From NCBI GenBank assembly GCA_900618425.1, contig UZAN01040763.1, positions 1-64,000 of the forward strand: a stretch of 64,000 nt of DNA, read 5' to 3'. The first letter of the stretch is position 1, and every line of letters begins with the position of its first letter. Shown here piece by piece: positions 26,269 to 40,503 of this stretch. The translations under genes and the position numbers were made by a program. The notes below the pieces were generated by a model. That model was not told where the DNA came from and ran no database searches. It saw only the letters and a program-made list of their open reading frames with translations. This DNA is from Echinostoma caproni (taxonomy: Eukaryota; Platyhelminthes; Trematoda; Plagiorchiida; Echinostomatidae).

Positions 26269-29200
26269 CCGTACGTTATGTCTTGACGATAAGGATTGAT
26301 TAAGTCAATCAACGAGGGGTTGTCTGCCGGGAGAGTCTGTGGTATCCTCAGTGGCGATGGAGTTCATATATATGGCAACTTTCGCTACTCCGGTGAACTT
26401 GTAAGCCTTTCAGATACCCGTTGTGAATAATCTGGCACAATTCATCTGTATGCTTCGTGTTGAGAACTGGTTTCAAATTTGCTGCACACTCCTTCGCACA
26501 TCTTCTGACCAATTTTAATAAACTTAATTTGTTCCCCCTGTCAATCTATCTCATATTACCGACTCGTAGATGGTGATCCTTTCTGATGGTGTGTTTCTCA
26601 CTTTCTTATCCTCTTTTCTTTCAATCCGGCTTTTGTTCTCCCGTCGCCTGTTGTTTCACGTTAGGCCCGTCAGTCCGGCGTATGAAGTCTGAGTTCACAG
26701 GCGCCAAACGTCTGACTTTCAGTCTTCCTATGGGCTGCCAATTTTTCCATCTACGTAACTGCAACAGACTAATAGTTTTTTAGACGTTACAGTAGTAAGG
26801 AATTTTCAAATTTTTCGCATGCCTGGTTTTCTCTCGTAGATTCTTTGATGAAATGCGTTCACACTCACCGAATAAGCATTACACATTTAATAATTATTCC
26901 AGTGGTACCACGTGCTCAACTTTGGAATGGAGAACAAATATATTTGCAGAATTTAATAACACTATTTATCGGCAGTAACAATATACTTCTCTTCATCCAG
27001 CACATAGAAATTTTGAATTTAACACAAATACAGTCGCTTAGGATGGTGCTCCACTGATTAGGATCGTGTGTCAATTCCAAGCTCTTTAGCCGATTGGAAC
27101 AATAAAATCTCAACATTGTTATCTTTGTTCTTTCCCAGATATACTTTAGGAACGCTCTAGTCCAAAATGGTTGTAAGACAATAATTTTTATCTCTTACAC
27201 ACTCCATTTAATTGAAAACAAACATCATAGAATGTCTACGAATAGCCTATCCGCTTTCAGTTTCATTTTTTACAAAAAACAATCTTGCGCTATAACAAGA
27301 TGATGATGACGGGTGTTTATGGTCATCCTTTCGGTCGACGAATGAGAGAGAGCGCTAGGCTGAGGGCTGGGGATATTCCCGAATCCAAGCATCTCTTCTT
27401 CGTCCTCACGTCGGACTTTCAATACGCATCCGAATTTCTTTCTTTGTATAAAATAGGGAGACGAAGTAAACAAGATCGTCCTCGTCCACCGTCCTCTATA
27501 AAGTCGCAAGTAATAAATTTCGGCTTCTTTTTATAGACGGTCTACCCCAAGTAGGCAACTGAGACAGGCGCGTTCTTGTGTCTAACGCCTTCATTAAAAA
27601 GCGATGGACAATGTGAGTCATTGTAATGTCAAAACATAGGCAAACAAAAGTAATCTGTACGATGGCTCAGAATGAAGTATTAGTTCAATACGCCAATGGT
27701 TGCTCTGTACCGATAAAGCCTAATGGGTTAGTGTTGACAAGCGTCATATGAATTGGAACCGCAATTTGGTTTTCTGTCACGAATGACCTGACTCATCCAC
27801 ACCCGCTTAAATCTTACTCGCGTCTTACGACGAGTGAGTGAGTTTAACCACACGTAAGTTCGAATCCGTAGACTGTTGCACCACTCGTTCTATCTCTGCA
27901 AAACCCCTCAGATTGTATAGAGTAGGCTTGATTGAACACGATGGCGTCGAAGATAGTAATCCCTAGGGATTTGGAAACACAACATATATAACGCAGTTTT
28001 GTTTGTCTACCTCTTTTCCACTCCCACATTATACATCAGACCATTCTTGATTGACAATTGGTTGATCGATATTGCATTTGAAATCGGTGCTGTGTTTTTC
28101 TCATCTTAACAAATACCCGTCTATCCTGAATAATATTTAAAACACATCGATTCGCTCAATGAAACCAGTTTTGTTTCTGACTGACACATTTTTTGACGTT
28201 TAAAAGTGAGAGGATTTATGTCTGGAAAACACGTGAACCTGGATGTGAATTACGATAGATAAACATAGAATACTCCCGGTTGCTCATATTTGTAGTTCCC
28301 GACACTCGTACGTACACACATATCCTTGTGAAGCTTACGTAGGAAAACGGAACAAAGTGGAATGAACTGAGAGTATCTAAGGGGCTTTACTCGGCGTTTT
28401 CTTGTGGAGCTGCAAGTCGATCTAATGGACAGACCCCAATGAACCAGCAAACAGAGCCAGACACTGCACATATTCTATTTGACGTTTCGCATGAAATTCT
28501 CTCAGCCAATGTCACATCAACTGTGGAGGCTAAGCGCAAAGGATTTCGTTTTCCGATCACCCGATCCCTCCCAGCCGGGAGAAACACACACAAAGGAAAA
28601 TGGAGAGATACGGGACGTTTACACAGGTATAATCGTTTATAGTTTCGAATATCAAATCAGATTTATCAAATTAGAGACGTCCGGTCCGGTTATCTAAATA
28701 TTGTACGGGATGGTACGCATATGCGGTGTTTTGAGAATGATCTGATCACGAGAGTTGATTGTGACCGATTTGCACAAGTTTTAAGCAGCTCTGAGGCATG
28801 TGTTCGTGCGTGGTCTTCGATCGAGGAGTGTGATAAAAGCCTTACAAGTAGGAAGTAATTAATTTGTAAATTATTGACCTTTTCGGATTCCATTTGAAAA
28901 TAAGCGTGATATTGATTTTGCTTAAAACTGGAAGATGGGTTTTTAAACAGGTGCAAAGATTCCTGCGATTCAAAATATAGATATGTCACGTCAATGCTAT
29001 TTAAGTCAAGAAACGCTTTATTCAACTCTGGGGTGAATTTTCAGTAGTTAGGGATTTGTTACAGTGGATATATAAAACCAAATGCTAACAACAAGAAAAG
29101 ACAATATAAGAAAGTCTATAGTGTAGTATATCAGAGAGAAAAATGGTGCCACTGTTTTTTTCCTGAGGTGGGTGAGAATAGTCTTACAATTTACTTATAA

Positions 29201-32200
29201 CCGAACAAGGTATGGCATTAGACTGTTGCGAAAGTACGAACAGAAAGGAGATAATATTTGGAACGACTTCGTGGATTTGACAGGGCTTTAACGATATCTC
29301 GACGCAGAGAGTGGTCTTGATTACGTGGTATCCTGTCGATAAAGGTATCACATGCGTCAAGATGAGTGGAAGTAAAGAAATCACCCAAAACAATTCTGTC
29401 AACTCCACTGTAGAGGGACAAAAGTTTAAGGAATCTCGAAAATAAAGTGGAGTGTTTTTCTTTTAGTCCAGGGATAAGTATCGGAAAGCATTACTGCCAG
29501 CAAGGAAGAATGCAGGCAATCACAAATTTAGAAATCAGATTGTGTAATGCGGCGACTTTCCTTAATCTGGATGAATAAAAAGACAGTTTTCGAACTTTTG
29601 TGAAAACGCTGATGAAATGAGCAGATCAGGACAGATTATAAATGAGAGTGACATTAAGTTATTTAACAGAAACAGATTTGGGGATGCTTTGAGTATTAGC
29701 TATAAGATCGGGGAGATTATCTACTAATGAAAGATAACGGGAACCGTTTGAAAACTAAATGGAACTGGAATGCAGTTATTGATGTTACGTTCAAGGGATC
29801 TGGACACTGACCAATCATTAAGTTTATTCAGGCTATCATGGAGAGATCGAAAACTGTCTTAACGTTTCCAACTTTTTGTTGTATTTTATCTAGTATTTAA
29901 TTCCACTTTTAATGTATAACAAAATAATCTTCAAGGAGGACAGAAACGACCCATCAAAGCGTTGAAATACATCACATACGGAAGTGGGAAATTCAGGCGG
30001 TCGAGGTAGGATACGAATATCGTAGTTCGAGGCGACAATTTGGTGTCCTTTATCGCTTCTCTATCAACGGGATGTACCTCATGTACGACATACACGAATT
30101 ATGTGTGGATTAATTACGAAGCGAGTGAAACATACCATGTTTCATTTGGTAATCATAACTGATCTTACGTGAGCTGCAATTAAGTTCCCAATCATCTAAC
30201 GAAAGCGTTGAGTGGTCAGCTTGTTGCCCTTGGATCCGATTTGTCTAATCTTTTAATGTCTGGCTCTATCTCCATGAGTGAATTTCGCTGATTGTTGATT
30301 GATTTTTTCTCAAATTCGAATGAATATATGCTTTTTCAATGGTCCCTTCAATCAGGCAACTCCATAGGCAACGTCGGGCTTACTATGATCAGATTGACAT
30401 CATATGCCCTCGTGTTCCCATGATCCACGTATCAGATCCTCTGGGAAAAATGAAGATGAAGAGACAAGTACAAACGGACTCTTGGATAAAAAACATTCCG
30501 TCCTTCTGGTGATAGATTTAGGTCTTTACTCATCAGACGGGTTTCGAAGATTACACGAGATGAAAGTTGTCCATTGGGAAGAGAGAAGACAAAGTCCATG
30601 GGACGTGGGATGATGAAAAGTGATAAACGAAATCGAACCGACATCTGGCTCCTCATTGTCACTCTCTGTCGAACAATTAGCTGCTCCGGACAAATTCAGG
30701 ATTTTGTTAGGAATAAAACCCAATTGCGGCAAAGCACAAATCGGTTTCGCATGAGTGTAAACAGCCAACGTTCTTTTGAACTAATGGCGGAAACCAAGGA
30801 TATACCAGAAACACATTTGAAGAAATTACCCGTCTATGGAACATGGGAAATCTGTTGGGAAATTAACAAAAAGCACCATACCGACTGAAAATGCCAGGTT
30901 CAACATTGTAGCGTCATTTTGATGGCAGCCGTTACTCCCACGAACAACTGCATCCCAAGGTTTCAGTTCGAAATATTATCCCTCTAAAAGCGGTGGACAC
31001 CTTGTACGAGGAGCGATTAGTGACTCCAAATACTGCATTAGTCTTGTTCGTACTCGTTAGTAATTTGTGATATTTGTACTAGATTTCGAGTTGTACCCTA
31101 AATCCGGCAGGGAGAGAGATGAAGCTTGACCAATAGCTGGAAAACGTTGCAAAATTAATTAGCAATGCTCTCTTTAGATTGGCCCATTCAATATCATAAC
31201 TAAGAGGCACTGCGCACATGCTGTATGTTCTGAGGATGAGATGCATTGCCCGAAACAAGAGATTTTGCACAGTGTTTCATGCCTATAAAGTCGACTATAC
31301 TAATGTAAATACAGCATATTGAATTATTTTACCATTTTTAAATAGCTAATTATCAGTTCCCTATCCTGGCGAAGCTTGAATCCAGTTGAATGGATTTATT
31401 TATGTTATTCACACAAATTAGCACAAATCTTCCGAGTGCACTTTTGGTCGTGCCTTGTCACTAGAGACCAATTTGTCGCCGAGCTGACGAGGGTGCGTCT
31501 TTATTTCCAAATAATTACACTCAGACCTGATGTTAATTGACAGAACGGTGTTAAGGTGAGCAATCAAACGAACTATAGAGCCGTAATAGCCATGGTTTCC
31601 TCGAAGGGGTAGTGAAAAGGAAAATAGTCTACATCTGCGTCAATCCGTGGGGCCGTTGATCTAGGTCTACTCCGTCGGAACTCTGCTGTCCAACATATAA
31701 CAGGTTATTGAAAAGAGAGAGTTATGTCGAGCGAAACGTGTAAAATTCTCGTTTTTGTGGACCTATCAGAATTCATGCGATTTAGGCTAGGTTTGTCTCT
31801 GCATGTTACTGTGTGTGTAGAGGCAAAGTAGGATACGCTGCTATACGGCGTAGTGTGCCCTTGCTTGGACACGTTGAAACCGGGCTACCCACTGTGCGAA
31901 ATTTCAGGTCAAAATAACGGAAGAAATGAACCGCATTATCCACCGGGTTTACCGTAGGAGACGCTGACTGACAAGTAATTCCAACTTGCGCTGTTCTATT
32001 TGTGCATTTGTGCTTAGGACGATCAGACAGAAGGTCGTGTCGGTGGTGTGTGCTTTTGTAGTAGGGAAAGCCGTGACAAAAAAAGAAAATATACTGTGCT
32101 GATATCAGGACTGTACAGCACAGCCCACATCCTACATCCCAAAATCCACAGATATTACACATGATCCAATAACTAATTCTAATACCTGATATGGTCTGTC

Positions 32201-33878
32201 AGTAACTATCGGGGAAATAATGCAATATGGATTTATAAAGTTATGTGTTTGTATGGCTGGCGTGGAAACATTCAGGGATGGAACGGACATAGCGCAGAAT
32301 AATTCCATGATAAGCAGGTTAATCTTCAGAGTATCTTTATCAGATCAAACCATGGGTAAGAAAGGTTCGGTTAGTTTTGAGCCTTCTTTCTTCTCTGTTA
32401 TCACTGCATTGCGAATACTTTCAGGGGAAAATGCAACAAACCTCTGTCCTTCGATTTAAGCGAATAAAGTCGATCACCAAAAGAGTTGTCCATCCGCACA
32501 CAGCCAAACCCTGATAGCTAAATACGTATTGAAGTGAACTAGGGGTCTAGAGTGTTGACTTGAAACACCCCATTTCTGTTATGCCCCTTAGATAGCACCT
32601 GCTTGAAAACACTTTAATCCGGACAAACATGCTTTCAAAGGCACCTTATTTGCACACATTTATGAAACACCGTACACTTCCTCCCGGTAACCGAGAATAA
32701 CTAAATTGAAATTTTCATTTACCTTTCTACCATGCGTGTAGGTGTGTTATTAACCGCAAAAGGTTTCATCTAATAAGGCTGAAAGATGAGCTAAAATACA
32801 TTGTTTTTCCCTATGAGAAGAATAAAACGTGTTATGTTTGGGATCACGATCCCCGATAACGTCAGATCTCTGCCCTGTGCTATCGTGCGTGCTTGTGCTC
32901 TAAAAGCTTCAATAGATGTACATGCTAATCCACCAGGTAACCAGGAATAGAAATATCAATTCCTGAGTATATCACCCCAGTCTGTGTCGTAGTCCGTGCG
33001 CAAATCCGGATAGATGAAATGAATCAGCCGACAGTTTTCACACCAGGAATAGGCTCAAGCCATTGCACAAAACCAAAATGTTAACTTGTCCTATATAACG
33101 TTTTCTCCTCCAGAAGTATTGAACTCATTGACTGTAGTGTTATTATCTTGATCGATTGCAACGAACACGAAGGAAATGTTTCCGTTCGACAATAAGAACC
33201 ACTTGATATCATAGTGGGGTAAACAATGAACATGTTTCGGCGTTACAGAGAGACTCTTCTAGATCTCGAGCTAAAAGCGCACAACTTAGAATTCATGAAA
33301 TGTTATTTTAGGATAGATGAACTTTTTCTCACTAGCTCTGGTAAGTGAAAGATCATTCATGCTCATTCTTCTCTTCTCGATCACTATTCACTCACAACTT
33401 AAAAATAAAACTGTTCTACGTCAAAGAACTTGGCGAACGGATTCTGTTACTCAATACAAAAACCTATTGTAACAAAACACTCATTCAAATGGGCACCCTT
33501 GCTCTCAAATCAGATGGGAACAGGAACATAAATGCCAGCTGTGCCCACAAGTAATCAAATCAGATCAGTTGACTAACCAAAACTCTATATCAGAGTTATC
33601 TTGAGGTTGTTTTGATTGGGCGCATATTTGAATCGATCAACTCATTTTGATGTTTTCATGAGCTAGAAAGGAGACTGACGTTTCTAGCCTAGCACTGGGT
33701 CATTTTCCGTCCCCTTCATATCTTACAGAACTTGAGTTTCTTCTTGCACCACCATTTTCATTTTTATCTCATAGCATTATCCTTTTTATTGATTATTCGT
33801 GGATGAGTGAAAAAAATATCTCTTTCCTCGCAAGATGCCTTTATCTGCTGGCTGACAGCTCATACATCACACAGCTCA

Positions 33879-33909
33879 CCCCCCACCCCCCCCCCCCCCC
33901 CCCCACCCC
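33879..33909. repeat. C-rich homopolymer tract
   Basis: A near-continuous C run interrupted by single A bases at two positions. Strand-specific C/G runs of this size are often length-uncertain in assemblies. Confidence 0.95.
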
Positions 33910-34368
33910 GAAAAAACGCATTAATGCCAGTAGTTTTTCCAAACAACTTTGAGCCGATGCTAAGCGTTCTCATCACTCTACTTGATCGACGATTGTGCCA
34001 GTTTCCAAACACAAACACAAGCACACATAAATCAACTCCCAATTCACACCCTTCAGAGCATTAAGTCCCTGGATTACTACTTTTGTCTGGCGGAACGTTT
34101 TTGGCCAACCAGAATTCATAACTTTCGAAGGAAAGATGTACTGTGTGTTGTCACAAATTTCTGTCTGAAATTGCAAATTTCATGCGACAGCTGAATACAT
34201 ACCTCCTCGATTATTGAGCGGAGGAAACGTTCGTGACTCGAAAGTTGTTCACATAAAGTGGTATTTATCTTCATACGCACCACAAAATCCATACACAAAT
34301 GTATTTGAACTCAAATAAGTCGAAAAAGTAAATTCTAGCCAAAATAATGAATTTTTTCCTTGCACGTT

Positions 34369-34470
34369 GACAAAAACAGACAGACGGACAGACAGAATTA
34401 TCTTTGGCAAAATGTTTACCGGGATAAGGAAACAGAAAATAACCTTATTGGATGTTCAGTGATCGACACA
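34369..34470 (+). repeat. Microsatellite-headed dispersed repeat, copy 1
   Basis: A short GACA-rich head at 34369-34396 is followed by a unique block at about 34408-34470 containing AAAATGTTTACCGGGATAAG and ending in GATCGACACA. The same block, in the same orientation and also preceded by GACA/GATA repeats, recurs at 34833-34892. Confidence 0.75.
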
Positions 34471-34691
34471 GTTGGCAGTTGGTAAGAACCGACGGTTTGT
34501 TTAAAACTGGCGTTTTGACCACAAACCAAAATAATACAATTTCTTGAAGCGAGCCGATTTGGTAGAGGCCGAGATAGTTGCACAAACTAATTTATGCCAG
34601 AGAGCTTTCAAATATTCGTCCTGCAATTACTGTCAGGACAAGTTTCACTACGAGATCTGTCAAAATGTTACGTTGCAGACAGATATCGACC

Positions 34692-34693
34692 GT

Positions 34694-34725
<32 letters not shown>

Positions 34726-34759
34726 CAGACAGCCAGTCAGTTAGACAAACAGACAGACT

Positions 34760-34816
<57 letters not shown>
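34692..34816. repeat. Compound (CAGA)n-(GATA)n microsatellite
   Basis: CAGA units run from 34694 to about 34722, become imperfect to 34759, and change to about 14 perfect GATA units ending at 34816. This is the head of repeat copy 2. Confidence 0.97.
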
Positions 34817-34832
34817 CCAGTAAAATCTGTGA

Positions 34833-34892
34833 CAAAATGTTTACCGGGACAAGGAAGCAAAGCATTCCAATTGAATGTTCGGGGATCGACAC
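34833..34892 (+). repeat. Microsatellite-headed dispersed repeat, copy 2 (unique block)
   Basis: AAAATGTTTACCGGGACAAG followed by an AAGCA-rich part, TTGAATGTTC and GATCGACAC, matching copy 1 at 34408-34470 with a handful of substitutions. Confidence 0.75.
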
Positions 34893-34899
34893 TTCAACA

Positions 34900-37800
34900 T
34901 TTGATCACACCCACATTTCAGAATGATACGGATGCGGTTTATAATTGCATCCCTGAGGTTGAGCTGACTGACTGATCTACTGACTGTACTTGAGTGAAAA
35001 CCTAGATATGAGGTATGAACATGTGTTAAGTTAGACTCTCATCATTAGAAGTACCATTTCTTCCTGATGAACACTTTGTAGTATATTAAATAGTTCTCTA
35101 ATGCGGTGGTTTGCAGTATTTGTAAATATGGTGACAAACTTGACTGAGACTGATAAGTTAAATTCGTATACAGGCCCCCTAATTGTAACTATCTGGAGCC
35201 GAGAGCTATTGCAGTGAATGTTTGGATGCGTTCATCATCTAACTGGCTATTAAAGCCTAAATTAGCTCATCACACATTTTATTCGATAATCATTGTGTTT
35301 TTAATGCTCCATGCAAATGCCAAGTTTTCGTTCCGTAATAATAAAGTTTTAGTGAAACGTTATGTCAACTGTGGAGATTTTGCCATAGAACAACCTGATC
35401 TAAATCCCTATCGATCGAATATTGAATCTAGAGTGTTATTGTGAGCACGTTAGGCAGTGTCAATGCAGCTCAAAAATAGGAACGGCAATTTGACGAATTT
35501 CTAAACTCTCCACTCCACTTGATCATTATCCCCAAATATATGGGCCAGGTTGTGAGAGGAGATATCATTGCGTGCTCGTGTGTGCGCGTCTGTGCAAATA
35601 ATTCATCCAAAAATTGGATTTTACGCACGTTCATAAACGTAACACTTTCAAGAGCAATATGTTCTGCTACTGCTGTTGTTTTTGTTGTTCTTAAACCCTG
35701 TTTCTTTCCCTCGTTGATTTCAAAATGTCAAACATCAAGTTGCCCTGATGCCTCTGAAAAATCGAATGGACTAATCCAAACTTTATGCTCTAAAGTGAAA
35801 CATCACATCTGAACCATTTCCTCTGGTGAATTGGGGTAGTAGCAAACTACTCATTCAACTGAGCGTGAGCCCGCGTTTGTGTGCCGGTGCTAATGTTTCT
35901 AGGAGCATGTTCATTTCTTACTTCAAAGTAAACAAAGTGTAACTAAGAAGTTTAAATGGTAAACCACCTCGGCGGTGGGAGGGGGTGAGCTGAATAATAT
36001 ACCTTTTCGGGTAAACATTCGCTTATTCCCAAAGTGGTATTGCTTGCAGTGAAACTTTGGCGTTATTTTGCCTGGGAACGTTCATTGCTCGACGTGCATA
36101 AAACAGTCAATCCTTCTGCATAACTAGGAAGAATTCCTGAGAGGAAATCGCGATGCGAGAAGGGGAATAACGGGGGGGGGATATGGATTAGAGCCAAACG
36201 GCTTCTGGAAATATGTCCAAAAAGCGTGGATCGTGAAAACACCATGTTCACCTCCGTTCATCTAGAGAGTATTCAGTACTTCCGTTTCACGTGCATTATA
36301 TATGCTCTCTGGTCTGAGGATACTCTCATTAACCGACAAGTGCTTTTATCAGTGAGCCTTACTTCGTTGTCATGTGCATTGATCTCATGTAAATCTGAAA
36401 TGAGTACCTTGATTGATACCTGCGATGCAGTGGCGAACGGTCTCCATGGTCAAAAAGTAGCAATAAAACTGGCAGACCTTTTCTGTCAGACATGAAATTG
36501 CATTGGTTACAATTGTCTGGTCTTGTATGCATACAGATACAAGGCAGTCAAACCTTGCTCATAAAGATCGCATCAGGCTTCATGGGAAAATACCCCGGGA
36601 ACAGAATGAGCAATGGTCAGAGACACTCTGTAATAAGGCTGTACCGTAAATCTAAATCTCTCTGCAGCCTAAATCTACCAGAATTTGTTATTTTTCTCTT
36701 TGTCAGTGCCCTCAACATTTGAATCCTCTCTTTACTAATTGATATAAACGGTTTGCTACAAAATACCAACTGAAACAATCAAATGTTTGACGATGGTAAA
36801 CACTGACCTAAACTGAGCGCATATAATTCCGATTTCCCAGTGAACATCATTGGGTTTCACGCACAAAGCTCGATAATTAAAGGCATAACTGATCACTCTG
36901 TCTGTCTTTAGTACATCAAGGTGATTTCGTCGCTTGATTTGTTCATTGCTTCTATTACGCAGCCCTGATTCTATGATTAGACCTCTATCAATCAACTGTA
37001 CACGCTGATTGGACTTTGTAGACGCCCAACCTTTGGTTTCGTGTCGAATCCAACTATAAATCACCTTCAATCAGCTGAATGACTAATTGATCCTAGAGCA
37101 TCCATCATCAGGCATATTTTGATAAAACCCATGAACCTTAAGCTGTACTCACTCATGTTCAAAAGGTAGAAGTACACAAGTTATTCGCAAAAATTGAAAA
37201 AAAGGCATTCACGGTTTTTCGGAGCATGGTTGTACCGTTCTCTGAATTCGTGTCGTGAGTCAACAGACTACTGTGAATTAGCACTGCTGGTGACAAATAC
37301 TCAGCAAAATCCTTTCACACAGTCTTTAACCATTTGGACAGCAATCCTCCCGAATGCATATGCATAGTAAATAATGATGTGTCCATAAAATGAGCTCAAC
37401 TATGGCTTCTAGCTGACGGGCACGTGGTTATAGCGATTTACATCAAAATTGAACGTATGCAGTCGCACTAATGTCGTGTCTTTCTGAGAAAGAGCATGTG
37501 CAGCAACCTGTTGGTTGACCACAAAAGGAGAAGACGACAGCCATCGGTAACAAAGCCGAAGCAAGCTGTCAGGTATTAAAATCTGGGCACCTGAGTGTAC
37601 TCCACATGGATCAATTTGACGATTGTTTACTAGGGCTTTTGTTTCGTTGGTCGGCTCTATAATCGTCTGGTCAAGTAATTTGTGATCCATTACTGATTTG
37701 CTCCTTTTTTTGTCCACTGATGTACTTGTTGGTTCAAAAATCAGCAATCTTCTATCATAATTTTGATTCAATGCATACACCTGACGGAACCAAGACTAGC

Positions 37801-40295
37801 GTCCAGACTCGGCTTGAATGAGCAAAAAATGGAAAAAATTCACATTGTGGTTCAATAAACAAATATGCGCAACTGCGATTTAAAAGGGGAAGACTCTTCA
37901 TTCAAAGAAGTGTATGTAGCACGAGGCAAACAGAATCAAATTGGCGTATGTTTTTGCTTGTTAATAGGAGGAAATGTGCAGGAGCGTTTAGGGTGGTAAG
38001 TGCACACCACTTTTGACCAGCTTCTATTTTATTTAAGACACCCTTTGCATGATGATAGCGAACCTGAGTTAATTGACAGCTGTTTATTGAACTTGGTATG
38101 GATCGTTGGAAATCGTTGAAGTTGTGGAAACCCGTCCCCACTACAGAGAAAAGGATGGAATTAGGTCAATTACAGGAAACAGTATCTAAACCTACTACCA
38201 CCACCACTACTAGTACTAGTACTATTATGGTTATGCTTGGCGGGGGAATGATGGACATTGCTTTGCTTGCCCAAACGTATAGGGACAAACATTCTTGATA
38301 ATAATCCCAAATGAAATATAAGGGGCTGGTGCCTTACGGTTTTCGGCAATTACTAGGATGGCTTTTGGATTTTTTGACGATACAGCAAAACAAACACGGA
38401 CGTGAATGAAATTGAACTTTAGTTGAACTTATATAAACATATGTACAAAGCTATTCACATGAAAAATTCTGGAGAAAATAAAAAACCCGCTCACATCCAG
38501 TCAAATTCTAAGCGCATGGAGCAGTAGCATGATGAGATACCGTAAGCTTGCTTTCTATAAAAACAACAATAAAAAGCATCGAACTAGTCTGCGGGAAATA
38601 TAAGCATCAAATGACGGCACGTTATGGGTCAATCATGACAACTATCTGAATACTAATTCGGTGATTATTTTTACTACACCGGAGGAATTTCATTCACCGG
38701 GGAAAATTGTTAGACATGTAATTTAGAGGCCACCATTCTCCTCAGTCATGTCACACATGAAATTTTGAACAATAGACACTGAACATAATGAAATGATTTA
38801 AATATTGGTGGTTTGAAACAAACAAACGTTTCCTCACTGATTGTTGATGCTACAGTGTGTGTGCGAGTAGGGAAATAGCTAGATCACAAAACGATATAAA
38901 TGGCTCCGAGCCGTTTCATCACTTGATTCTTGCATGCCAGATGTATTTAGCAGTAACACAAACCCGGGAGGAATGGTAATCTACCTTTGTTAAAAATAAT
39001 CAATAGCCCTTTGCAGGTCGTTTCATCAGAATGAAATTGAAAAAAACATCCTTCAGTTTAGCTCCACAAACAAAACGGATTATCTTCCATTTTCTAGAGG
39101 AAATTAATATTTCCTTGATTCCGGTTGCAAGAAGATGACTCGTATTACCGGATAATGAAACTGAAAATATATTTTCGTTAGCTGACGGAATTTCATTAAA
39201 TAAGGTGACCGTCTAAGAAACGATAGAATACGCGATTTGTGTATCCTTGAAAATATTTTAGGCGTAAAACATGTAAAAGCATTGTTAAACAAAGACCATA
39301 TTTCTATTCATTTCAATGCGATATCTCTCTCTCCACACCTGTTCGATGAAGGCACATTGTATTGACTTCTCCGCATGAGCGATTTCCGGTCCGCCTTTCG
39401 AATTCTCCGTTTCTTTGTCTTTTCCTGACAGATGTGCACAAGTGCTGGTATGACTCGATTTGCTCCCTCAGTAAGACTGATACCCTTCACTGGATCTCAT
39501 CCGTTGAATCAGGACTCAGTACCTAATACTTCACTGTCAAACCGATCTAGATAGTGAAATGGGTTTCACTTCATTGTCGCGTATAACTTTTAAACTTAGT
39601 GATCGGATCAGCCCGGAAGTTTTGAAATTTACTTGGGGACGAAAGTGAGCTTGGAACGCAATCCTTTGTAGTTGGGCGTGATTAACTCAAAGAAATAGCA
39701 GATTAGAACACAGAAAAAGGTAAACAATTTTACTGAATCCAACCGTTTTTCCAAAACCATCAATGACTTAAACGGGTAGAATAGATGCCGGTCGGTAAGT
39801 CTCTTTTTATCTTCAAATAATCAGAACAAGCACAACGTGCACAGGTGCTACAAATAACAAAAGCAAACCAACGTGTTACAGATCCTTCTAGAAAAATCAT
39901 ACTTAGGGGGTTTAGTCGTATCCTTAACTTTATTTCATGCTAATAGAACATTATTGATGATCTCATTCACTAGATCACGAGAAGTATTCAACAGATTGTT
40001 GTCATTATACCGATTTAAAACGAGGATAATCAGCTAATTCCTCACAGACATAAATGGCTGCTAAATTGAAAATAATGTTGGGATATCAAAGGGTAGCCGG
40101 TAGAATCGTAGACAAAAGCAAGTGATTTGTTGTTTATTAAATATAGCTAAATTTTACCATCTGATACCTATCCGAATGAAACAAGCTTGGGAAGTAAAAT
40201 TTCTGATTAATCATAATTCTCTTATTCCTTCTCTAGGAACCAGTGCTGAATGAAGATGTCACTATCGTCTTCTTGAATGCAGTTTTCTGTCGTTT
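34900..40295. other. Non-coding stretch 3' of the Kv1 gene
   Basis: No recognisable gene. Minus-strand open frames at 36756-37070 (104 codons) and 37409-37780 (123 codons) are on the same strand as Kv1, but I see no domain or splice support for them. A G-run lies at about 36172-36180. Confidence 0.45.
38192..38226. repeat. ACC/ACT trinucleotide-rich tract
   Basis: Imperfect CTACTACCACC...ACTAGTACT units, directly visible; low-complexity DNA that creates a poly-Thr/Ser stretch in a chance open frame. Confidence 0.8.
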
Positions 40296-40301
40296 TTTAT
40301 T
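40296..40301 (-). promoter_or_regulatory. Candidate poly(A) signal for Kv1
   Basis: AATAAA on the minus strand, about 200 bases beyond the Kv1 stop codon at 40504-40506. A second candidate lies further out at 39929-39934. No transcript evidence is available to choose between them. Confidence 0.35.
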
Positions 40302-40380
40302 TAACCTATTCACACTTTGATGTCATCCCCCCTCCCCCCGATTCCACTGTACTATCGCTGAAAATTCACTCTCCGGGCGC

Positions 40381-40414
40381 ATAAAGCTTACTTTGACTTG
40401 ACTGACTTGACTTG
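40381..40414 (+). mobile_element. LINE 3' tail, antisense to Kv1 3' region
   Basis: ATAAAGCTTACTTTGACTTG followed by ACTGACTTGACTTG resembles the 3' end of the LINE at 20126-21749 (ATTAAAG...CTTGACTTGAG). The body upstream, if any, is strongly 5' truncated and not recognised. It sits roughly 90 to 125 bases beyond the Kv1 stop. Confidence 0.5.
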
Positions 40415-40503
40415 CTACGAAGACTTTCTACAATTTCACACAGCGAGGAGTGATAATGCTATCATTGATATTTCAAACTGAACTCACCTCTGTACAAATT
40501 TTG

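Larger units (their letters stand above)
22990..34365. other. Long non-coding stretch, no recognised gene
   Basis: More than 11 kb with only scattered short open frames. The longest (25146-25562 plus, 138 codons; 31806-32162 minus, 118 codons) lack domains, splice context or codon patterns that persuade me. Between 24398 and 24624 several frames are open on both strands, a composition effect. A weak LINE-like peptide (IVLGDFF) on the minus strand near 29218-29421 is noted but not called. Confidence 0.5.

Noticed and set aside
29218..29421. LINE-endonuclease-like IVLGDFF peptide on the minus strand
   Set aside because: One motif only; no RGGG, SDH or RT blocks nearby.
34692..34816. Regularly repeated units that might suggest a CRISPR array
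   Set aside because: Simple tetranucleotide microsatellite without spacers, in a eukaryotic genome.
37409..37780. 123-codon minus-strand frame on the same strand as Kv1
   Set aside because: No family recognised, no splice or promoter support, and more than 2.7 kb beyond the Kv1 stop.
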